Assembly (NCBI RefSeq): GCF_003002955.1
Contig: NZ_PVTJ01000002.1
Location: forward strand, 62,001-126,000
Direction: 5' to 3'
Length of the DNA stretch: 64,000 nt
Source: Glycomyces artemisiae
Lineage (GTDB): Bacteria > Actinomycetota > Actinomycetes > Mycobacteriales > Micromonosporaceae
The notes beneath the pieces are model-generated. The model had not been told where the DNA came from. It did not search any database and saw only the letters and a program-made list of their open reading frames with translations. This document shows positions 58,410 through 64,000 of the stretch, piece after piece. The position numbers and the translations under genes are program-made. Numbering within the stretch: the stretch's first letter is position 1; each line of letters opens with the position of its first letter.

Positions 58410-59774
58410 ATGCAGTATCACGATTCCGTGCTCGGCCTGATCGGCAACACCCCGCTGGTGAGGCTCGGGGCCGTCACCGGCGGCGCTTCGGCGACCGTCC
58501 TCGCGAAGGTCGAGTACCTCAACCCGGGCGGGTCCATCAAGGACCGCATCGCCCAGCGCATGATCGACGAGGCGGAGGCGTCCGGGGCGCTCAGGCCGGG
58601 CGGGACGATCGTCGAGCCGACCAGCGGGAACACCGGCGTCGGGCTGGCGATGGTGGCGCAGCAGCGCGGGTACAAGTGCGTGTTCGTGTGCCCCGACAAG
58701 GTCTCGGAGGACAAGCGGAACGTCCTGAAGGCGTACGGCGCGGAGGTCGTGGTGTGCCCCACGGCCGTCGACCCGGAGGACCCGCGCTCCTACTACAAGG
58801 TGTCGGACCGGCTCATCAGCGAGATCGACGGCGCGTGGAAGCCCGACCAGTACTCGAACCCGGCGAACCCGGCGTCGCACTACGCGCAGACCGGCCCGGA
58901 GATCTGGGAGCAGACCGAGGGGAGGATCACCCACCTGGTCGCGGGCGTCGGCACGGGCGGCACGATCACCGGGATCGGCAAGTACCTCAAGGAGGTCTCC
59001 GGCGGGAAGGTGCAGGTCGTGGGCGCCGACCCGGAGGGCTCGGTGTACTCCGGCGGCACGGGCCGGCCGTACCTGGTCGAGGGCGTTGGCGAGGACTTCT
59101 GGCCCGCGAACTACGACCGGGACCTGGCCGACCGGATCGTGGAGGTCACCGACGCGGAGTCGTTCGCGATGACGCGGCGCCTCGCCCGCGAGGAGGGCCT
59201 GCTCGTGGGCGGGTCCGCGGGGATGGCGGTGGTCGGGGCGGTCGCGGTCGCGCGGGACGCGGGCCCCGACGACGTGATCGTGGTGATCCTCCCCGACGGC
59301 GGCCGCGGCTACCTGTCGAAGATCTTCAACGACTCGTGGATGACCGAGTTCGGGTTCCTCAGCGCCTCCGGGGAGACCACGGTCGGCGAGGTCCTGGCGG
59401 GCAAGAACGGCGACATCCCCGAGCTCGTCCACGTGCACCCGCAGGACACGGTGCGCGAGGCGATCGACATCATGCGCCAGTTCGGGGTGAGCCAGATGCC
59501 GGTGCTCAAGGCCGAGCCGCCGGTGACGTCCGGCGAGGTCGCGGGCGCGGTCGCGGAGCGGGACCTCATGGACGCGCTGTTCGGCGGGAAGGCGACGCTG
59601 CACGACCCGATCGAGCGGCACATCGGGGAGGCCCTGCCGACGATCGGATCGGGCGAGCAGGTCGAGCGGGCCGTGGCGGCGCTCCAGGACCGGGACGCGC
59701 TCATGGTGTTCGCCGAGGGCAAGCCGGTGGGCGTGCTCACCCGGCAGGACCTGCTCGGGTACGTGGAGGGCTGA
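58410..59774 (+). CDS. Cystathionine beta-synthase
   Basis: 454 residues. A PLP fold-type II domain (1-320) has the PLP lysine in NPGGSIKDRIAQRM (about 41), SGNTGVGLAMVA and GVGTGGTITGIGKYL. A C-terminal CBS pair follows (about 335-450; VHVHPQDTVREAIDIM and VLTRQDLLGYV). It joins serine and homocysteine in reverse transsulfuration; CBS domains usually sense adenosyl compounds. The start at 58410 is supported by TAGGCT (58398-58403) ending 6 nt upstream; that box contains the TAG stop of the DUF222 gene. A GTG at 58404 is less likely. Confidence 0.95.
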   Translation: MQYHDSVLGLIGNTPLVRLGAVTGGASATVLAKVEYLNPGGSIKDRIAQRMIDEAEASGALRPGGTIVEPTSGNTGVGLAMVAQQRGYKCVFVCPDKVSEDKRNVLKAYGAEVVVCPTAVDPEDPRSYYKVSDRLISEIDGAWKPDQYSNPANPASHYAQTGPEIWEQTEGRITHLVAGVGTGGTITGIGKYLKEVSGGKVQVVGADPEGSVYSGGTGRPYLVEGVGEDFWPANYDRDLADRIVEVTDAESFAMTRRLAREEGLLVGGSAGMAVVGAVAVARDAGPDDVIVVILPDGGRGYLSKIFNDSWMTEFGFLSASGETTVGEVLAGKNGDIPELVHVHPQDTVREAIDIMRQFGVSQMPVLKAEPPVTSGEVAGAVAERDLMDALFGGKATLHDPIERHIGEALPTIGSGEQVERAVAALQDRDALMVFAEGKPVGVLTRQDLLGYVEG

Positions 59775-59814
59775 TTTCCCGGTTCCGTTGACGGAAGGCC
59801 CCGCACCCTCCTAG

Positions 59815-59832
59815 TATAAGTCTCAACTTATA
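59815..59832. promoter_or_regulatory. AT-rich operator dyad before the SRPBCC-ArsR operon
   Basis: TATAAGT (59815-59821), CTCA, ACTTATA (59826-59832): a perfect 7-bp inverted repeat, extended by near-matching flanks (TAG/TTA). It stands out in high-GC DNA, overlaps the likely -10 region and ends 13 bp before the SRPBCC ATG. It fits an ArsR-family dimer site. Confidence 0.75.
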
Positions 59833-59845
59833 TTAGGAGGGGCAC

Positions 59846-60493
59846 ATGTTCGATGCCGTAGACCCGATCGCGGCCGTCGAGGCGGTCGCGCGGGAGGTCC
59901 GCACCGGCGAGCGCGACGGGAAGCCGACGCGCCTGGTCGTCGCGCGCCGCACCTACCGCGCCGACCGCGCGGACGTCTGGGACGCCGTCACCAGTCCCGA
60001 CCGCATCCCCCGCTGGTTCCTGCCGCTCAGCGGCGACCTGCGCGAAGGCGGCCGGTACCAGCTCGAAGGGAACGCCGGGGGCCTCATCGAGCGCTGCGAC
60101 GCGCCCGCCTCACTCGCCGTCACGTGGGAGTTCATGGGCGGCGTCTCCTGGCTCGAAGTCCACCTGAGCGAGGCCGCGGACGGCACGGTCCTCGAACTCG
60201 TCCACGAGGCGCTCGTCGACCCCGAGTTCTGGGGCCAGTTCGGTCCGGGCGCGGTCGGCATCGGCTGGGACTCGGCCCTGTTCGGCCTCGACCTGCACCT
60301 CGCGGGCGGGGAGGACGTCGACCAGGCCGAGGCCGAGAAGTGGGCGGTCAGCCCCGTCGGCGTCCGGTTCTCCACGATCGCGGGCGAGTCCTGGGGCGAG
60401 GCCGCGATCGCCGACGGCGACGCGCCGCAGGCCGCGAAGGCCGCCGCGGCCAACGCGATCAAGTTCTTCACGGTGCCGCCCGAGGAGGCGTGA
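59846..60493 (+). CDS. SRPBCC (START-like/AHSA1) domain protein
   Basis: 215 residues. The N-terminal half is typical of AHSA1-like proteins: TYRADRADVWDAVTSPDRIPRWFLPLSGDLREGG, then LAVTWEFMGGVSWLEVHL and VLELVHEALVDPEFWGQFGPGAVGIGWD. The fold makes a deep hydrophobic pocket, but the ligand is not known. GGAGGGG lies 5 nt upstream. It is in an operon with an ArsR-like regulator (55 bp downstream), a common actinobacterial pairing in which the regulator controls both. Confidence 0.9.
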   Translation: MFDAVDPIAAVEAVAREVRTGERDGKPTRLVVARRTYRADRADVWDAVTSPDRIPRWFLPLSGDLREGGRYQLEGNAGGLIERCDAPASLAVTWEFMGGVSWLEVHLSEAADGTVLELVHEALVDPEFWGQFGPGAVGIGWDSALFGLDLHLAGGEDVDQAEAEKWAVSPVGVRFSTIAGESWGEAAIADGDAPQAAKAAAANAIKFFTVPPEEA

Positions 60494-60548
60494 GGGGCTC
60501 GGCATAATTGCGCGGTCCCTGCCGCGAAGTCGTTGAGAGTGAGGCCCG

Positions 60549-60920
60549 ATGTCGGACTTGGTATTCGACGCGCTCGGCGACCCGGTGCGGCGCCGCATCA
60601 TGGAGCTGCTCGGCGCGGGCGAGCGCCCGGCCGGGGACGTCGCGGCCGTCATGCGCGAGGGCCTCGGCATCTCCCAGCCCGCGGTCTCCCAGCACCTCAA
60701 GGTCCTGCGCGAGGCGGGCCTGGTGACGGTGCGGGCGGAGGGGACGCGCCGGATCTACGGCGTCGACGACGCGGGGCTGGACCGGGTGCGGGCGTGGCTC
60801 GCGCGGTTCGAGGACGCGTTCGCGGGTCCCTTGGACGCACTAGAGACCGAGCTCGCGCGGGGGAAGCGCGAGCGGCGGCTGCGCGGGGAGGGCCGCCGGG
60901 AGCGGCGCGGCGCCGCATAG
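60549..60920 (+). CDS. ArsR-family winged-helix regulator
   Basis: 123 residues. The winged helix-turn-helix (about 5-80) begins LVFDALGDPVRRRIMELLGAG and has ISQPAVSQHLKVLREAGLVTV with a wing at EGTRRIYGV. No Cys is present, so classical metal binding at a CVC site is excluded. The C-terminal helix is basic (RGKRERRLRGEG). It probably represses its operon through the dyad at 59815-59832. Start supported by GTGAGG upstream. Confidence 0.9.
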   Translation: MSDLVFDALGDPVRRRIMELLGAGERPAGDVAAVMREGLGISQPAVSQHLKVLREAGLVTVRAEGTRRIYGVDDAGLDRVRAWLARFEDAFAGPLDALETELARGKRERRLRGEGRRERRGAA

Positions 60921-60938
60921 ACACGAACAGTAAAGTAT

Positions 60939-60999
60939 CCGACTCGTTCGGTTGCGGGTCTTCGCAAGGCGGCCCGCAAACCGGGCGAGTCGGATTTTT
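60939..60999 (+). terminator. Intrinsic terminator of the SRPBCC-ArsR operon
   Basis: A long stem (60939-60960 with 60971-60993, about 20 bp with wobbles and one bulge) is followed by ATTTTTC. It is the clearest T-tract terminator on the plus strand here. Confidence 0.9.
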
Positions 61000-61014
61000 C
61001 TGCGCCCTGGGGCC

Positions 61015-61043
61015 TTGACAAGCGCCGTGATGACCGACACGAT
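61015..61043 (+). promoter_or_regulatory. Promoter of the chitinase gene
   Basis: TTGACA (61015-61020), a 17-nt spacer and CACGAT (61038-61043). The predicted leader (about 61050-61085) is strikingly AT-rich (TTTAGGAATCTTTAAATAT). Confidence 0.65.
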
Positions 61044-61085
61044 TGGAGACATACATTTAGGAATCTTTAAATATATGGAGGTCCC

Positions 61086-62279
61086 TTGCGACGCCTACGA
61101 TCCGCGGCCGTCATCGCCGCCGCCACTCTCGCCGCGGCAGGCGCCGTCGCCCTGCCGGTCGCCTTCGCGAACGGCGCGTTCGCCGAGGCCGCCTGCGAAG
61201 GCGCGCCCTGGCAGTCGAGCGCCGTCTACGTCGGCGGCGACCGCGTCAGCCACCAGGACCGCGAGTACCGCGCCAAGTGGTGGACCACCGGCGAGACCCC
61301 CGGCACCACCGGCCAGTGGGGCGTCTGGGAGGACCTCGGCGCCTGCGACGGCGCGGGCCCGACCGACCCGCCCACCACCGAGGAGCCGACCGAGGAGCCC
61401 ACCGGCGGCCCCGGCCAGGGCGACCGCCTCCTCACCGGCTACTGGCACAACTTCGACAACGGCTCAGGGGTCATGGAGCTCAACGCCGTCCCCGCCGCGT
61501 ACGACATCATCGCCGTGGCCTTCGCCGAGTCCACCACCACGCCCGGCCAGATCGACTTCGCCCTCGACTCCAGCCTCACCGGCGCCGGGTACACCGAGGC
61601 CGAGTTCAAGGCCGACATCGACGCGATCCAGGCCCAGGGCCGCGACGTCGTCATCTCCGTGGGCGGCGAGCGCGGCAACGTCACGATCAACGACGCCGCC
61701 ACGGCCGCGGCGTTCGCGAACTCCGTGGTGTCGCTCATGAACGAGTACGGCTTCGACGGCGTCGACATCGACCTGGAGCACGGCATCAACGCGGGCGCGA
61801 TCGAGACCGCGCTGCGCCAGGTCGCCGGCGCCAAGCCCGGCTTCACGTACACGATGGCGCCGCAGACGATCGACTTCCAGTCCACCTCGGCCGGGTACTA
61901 CCAGCTCGCGGTGAACACCAAGGACCTCCTCACGATCGTCAACATGCAGTACTACAACTCCGGCTCCATGCTCGGCTGCAACGGCCAGGTGTACGCCCAG
62001 GGCGACATCGACTTCCTCACCGCGCAGGCCTGCATCCAGCTCCAGGCCGGGCTCGCCCCGTCCCAGGTGGGCCTGGGCCTCCCGGCCGTCCAGAGCGCCG
62101 CGGGCTCGGGCTACGTCAACCCGACGATGGTCAACGACGCCCTGACCTGCCTGGAGACCCGCCAGCGCTGCGGCGACTTCGTGCCCTCCCAGTCCTACCC
62201 GGGCATGGGCGGCGCGATGACCTGGTCGATCAACTGGGACAAGACGAACGGCTACAACTTCGCCAACACCGTCGGATAA
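61086..62279 (+). CDS. Secreted GH18 chitinase with N-terminal CBM5/12-type module
   Basis: 397 residues. A signal peptide (about 1-34) is followed by a chitin-binding module (about 36-88: CEGAPWQSSAVYVGGDRV, HQDREYRAKWWTTG, WGVWEDLGAC), a Thr/Pro/Glu linker and the GH18 domain (about 115-397). The catalytic motif is GFDGVDIDLEHG (DxxDxDxE, about 215), with TMAPQTID and MQYYNSG. It cleaves chitin outside the cell. The start is a rare TTG with GGAGG 4 nt upstream; no in-frame ATG or GTG with a usable site is close by. No DasR-like operator was recognised. Confidence 0.92.
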   Translation: MRRLRSAAVIAAATLAAAGAVALPVAFANGAFAEAACEGAPWQSSAVYVGGDRVSHQDREYRAKWWTTGETPGTTGQWGVWEDLGACDGAGPTDPPTTEEPTEEPTGGPGQGDRLLTGYWHNFDNGSGVMELNAVPAAYDIIAVAFAESTTTPGQIDFALDSSLTGAGYTEAEFKADIDAIQAQGRDVVISVGGERGNVTINDAATAAAFANSVVSLMNEYGFDGVDIDLEHGINAGAIETALRQVAGAKPGFTYTMAPQTIDFQSTSAGYYQLAVNTKDLLTIVNMQYYNSGSMLGCNGQVYAQGDIDFLTAQACIQLQAGLAPSQVGLGLPAVQSAAGSGYVNPTMVNDALTCLETRQRCGDFVPSQSYPGMGGAMTWSINWDKTNGYNFANTVG

Positions 62280-62303
62280 CCGCTTCACCCTCTCTCGCAA
62301 AGA

Positions 62304-62338
62304 GGACCGGCCCCGCCCTCGTAGGGCGGGGCCGGTCC
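62304..62338. terminator. Bidirectional terminator between chitinase and MHYT genes
   Basis: A perfect 16-bp stem (GGACCGGCCCCGCCCT and complement) with loop CGT. Confidence 0.85.
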
Positions 62339-62344
62339 GCGCGT

Positions 62345-63148
62345 TCAGTAGCGCGGGGGCTTGCGGCCGGCGACGGGGCGGTCGGTGGTGCGGCGCTGGA
62401 GGGAGGAGAGGTGCTCGTCGGCTTTGAGCTCCTCGTCGGTGGGGACCATGACGACGGTGAAGACGAGGAAGAGGAGGACGATCGCGGTGAGGGTGGCCAT
62501 GGGGAAGACGAGGTCGACGGCGTCGACGCCGTGCGGGGCCTCGTCGGCCTCGCCGCCTGCGACCAGGCCGAGCATCCCGGTGTAGTGCATGAGGTTGACG
62601 GCGAGGGCCATGACGGCGGCGGCGAGCCACATGGAGGAGGCCCTTTGGAGGCGCCAGGAGAGCCACAGGGCGGTGGTGGCGGCGCCGATCGCGATGGCGA
62701 CGGAGGCGATGACGTAGCCGAGGCGGTAGTCGAGTTCGACGTCGGCGCTGACGGCGGCCATGCCGGTGTAGTGCATGGCGGCGACGCCGATGCCGGTGAG
62801 GGTCCCGGCGGCGGCGAGTTTGAGGGGCGTGTAGCGGCCGAGGCCGATGGCGTAGAGGCCGCAGGCGACGACGGCGACGGCGATGAGGGCGCTGAGCGCG
62901 GTCGTCCACGGCTCGTAGAGGATGCGGGCGTCGCGGACGGCGAAGCCGAGCATGGCAACGAAGTGCATGACCCAGATCCCGGTGCCGCCGATGGCGAACG
63001 CGGCGACGGTGAGCCACAGGGCGCGCCGCCCCGCGCCCTTGTGGCGGCGGGCGTGGCGGGCGAGGAGCAGCCCGAGGGCGGAGCCGGTCATGGAGACCAG
63101 GAAGGCCACGGGGAGGGTGGCGTACCCGTGGGAGAAGTGTTCGATCAT
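62345..63148 (-). CDS. MHYT-domain membrane sensor protein
   Basis: 267 residues with seven hydrophobic segments. Three MHYT units carry the motif at GIWVMHFVAML (about 60), GVAAMHYTGMAAV (about 122) and NLMHYTGMLGL (about 188). Conserved Met, His and Tyr near the outer face are proposed to bind copper and sense O2, CO or NO. A short cytoplasmic tail (about 240-267) lacks a GGDEF, EAL or kinase domain, so output must come from a partner. ATG start; no clear ribosome site. Confidence 0.92.
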   Translation of the reverse strand: MIEHFSHGYATLPVAFLVSMTGSALGLLLARHARRHKGAGRRALWLTVAAFAIGGTGIWVMHFVAMLGFAVRDARILYEPWTTALSALIAVAVVACGLYAIGLGRYTPLKLAAAGTLTGIGVAAMHYTGMAAVSADVELDYRLGYVIASVAIAIGAATTALWLSWRLQRASSMWLAAAVMALAVNLMHYTGMLGLVAGGEADEAPHGVDAVDLVFPMATLTAIVLLFLVFTVVMVPTDEELKADEHLSSLQRRTTDRPVAGRKPPRY

Positions 63149-63475
63149 CGCGGATTCCGAGGGGTGGGTACTGAGCAGTAAGGATGATCGGATCGTAATC
63201 GCGGAGAGGGGGTTCCGCGTGCCGCGCGTTTATTCGGAATGCGGATTGTGCGATGGTTTGCACACCGATGAAACCGCTCGGAAGGGCACAGGGGCGACAG
63301 TCGCGGCCCGAGAATTCCCCCGACCGGGTGAATCGGTTCTGGCCGTTCGCACTGATCCGGACAAGCGTTGTGCGCCGCCTCACATCTCACCCGAGTAGCC
63401 AAGGGGCACAACGAAAAAGGCCGCCGACACCGGGGCCGGCGGCCGGACGTCTCAGCGTCCTATGTGCATCCGCGA
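63149..63475. promoter_or_regulatory. Gap upstream of the MHYT gene, with the fumarase terminator
   Basis: 327 bp. The left part must hold the MHYT promoter; several AT-richer words are visible (GATCGGATCGTAATCG near 63187-63202, GTTTATTCGGAATGCGG near 63228-63244), but I cannot fix a -10. The right end holds the terminator listed at 63414-63444. No gene seen. Confidence 0.5.
63414..63444 (-). terminator. Terminator of the fumarase gene
   Basis: GGCCGCCG pairs with CGGCGGCC around a 10-nt loop (63419-63444); on the minus strand it is followed by TTTTT (AAAAA at 63414-63418). Confidence 0.82.
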
Positions 63476-64000
63476 CTACGTGACGGTGATGTGGCGGCGG
63501 CGCCCGACGGTGAGGACGGGCTGGCGGGTCGCCTCGTAGAAGTCGTTGCCTTTGTCGTCGACGACGATGAACGCCGGGAAGTCCTCGACCTCGATCTTCC
63601 AGACGGCCTCCATGCCGAGCTCGGGGTACTCCAGGACCTCCATCGACTTGATGTTCTCCTGGGCGAGCTTCGCGGCGGGGCCGCCGATGGACCCGAGGTA
63701 GAAGCCGCCGTGCGCGTTGCACGCGTCGGTGACGCGCTGCGAGCGGTTCCCCTTGGCGAGCATGACGAACGAGCCGCCCGCGGCCTGGAACTGGTCGACG
63801 TAGGAGTCCATGCGCCCGGCCGTGGTGGGCCCGAATGACCCGGAGGCGTAGCCCTCGGGGGTCTTCGCGGGGCCAGCGTAGTAGACGGCGTGGTCCTTGA
63901 GGTACTGCGGCAGCTCCTCGCCCGCGTCGAGGCGCTCCTTGATCTTCGCGTGGGCGATGTCGCGGGCGACCACGAGCGTCCCGGTGAGGGACACGCGGGT
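63476..64000 (-). CDS. Class I fumarate hydratase, C-terminal (beta) part
   Basis: The last 174 residues; the 5' part lies beyond the right edge. The sequence matches the beta domain of iron-sulfur (class I) fumarases: [80 protein letters not shown] and [34 protein letters not shown]. It hydrates fumarate to malate in the TCA cycle. Whether the gene is a single long chain or a separate beta subunit cannot be seen here. Confidence 0.95.
   Translation of the reverse strand, partial: TRVSLTGTLVVARDIAHAKIKERLDAGEELPQYLKDHAVYYAGPAKTPEGYASGSFGPTTAGRMDSYVDQFQAAGGSFVMLAKGNRSQRVTDACNAHGGFYLGSIGGPAAKLAQENIKSMEVLEYPELGMEAVWKIEVEDFPAFIVVDDKGNDFYEATRQPVLTVGRRRHITVT

Overview
This 64-kb window comes from a very GC-rich actinobacterial chromosome. 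Markers include CrgA, a class E sortase, DUF4192 and DUF4244 proteins, a DUF222/HNH protein, an actinobacterial Tad-type pilus operon, GTG starts and many leaderless-looking genes. The gene set fits a filamentous soil actinomycete. A Glycomyces-like lineage is possible, but that is a guess. Rhomboid, ppiA, a DUF5324-like gene, crgA, class E sortase and pabA lie close together at 39-48 kb. This is the order usually found beside oriC in actinobacteria, so the window is probably within tens of kb of the origin. No tRNA, rRNA, CRISPR array, insertion sequence or prophage was seen.

Layout. 1-3 kb: a 2-oxo acid dehydrogenase operon (E1 alpha, E1 beta, E2, minus strand; E2 runs off the left edge). 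3-6 kb: an acidic membrane-anchored protein, a PH-like protein and a DDAH-type hydrolase. 6.2-11.2 kb: a seven-gene Tad-like pilus operon joined mostly by 4-nt overlaps. Its leader can fold over its own Shine-Dalgarno, and two perfect DnaA boxes lie upstream. 11.4-19.6 kb: aldose epimerase, citrate synthase, a PIG-L deacetylase, serC, a fructosamine kinase and moaA-moaD. 19.8-22.9 kb: a reduced UvrD-like ATPase, a ParA/MinD-like ATPase and a convergent TetR regulator.

23.0-29.0 kb: a consensus-like promoter, a cobalamin riboswitch and five genes. Two are secreted, membrane-anchored proteins that look like the two halves of transcobalamin (an alpha/alpha barrel and a DUF4430-like beta domain). 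The other three are a complete ECF transporter (T, fused A-A, S). I read this as a vitamin B12 capture and import system, and it is the most interesting locus here.

29-38 kb: a SUMF1-like protein, DoxX, an AhpD-like protein, an SDR, dnaE, an XRE regulator and DUF4192. 38-49 kb: a MobA-like transferase, then the origin-proximal set interrupted by an aminotransferase, a YbhB-like protein and a thiolase. A 398-bp convergent gap at 41.3-41.7 kb is unusually rich in hairpins. 49-56 kb: YihY, a two-component system, an AhpD-like operon, three tandem Nudix hydrolases and gnd. 56-64 kb: a DUF222/HNH protein, cystathionine beta-synthase, an SRPBCC/ArsR pair behind an AT-rich operator, a secreted GH18 chitinase, an MHYT sensor and the 3' part of a class I fumarase.

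Recurring design. Many monocistronic or first genes have a TANNNT hexamer ending 6-7 nt before the start codon and no Shine-Dalgarno, as expected for leaderless mRNAs. I used this to choose several starts. Convergent gene pairs are usually separated by one perfect GC-rich hairpin.
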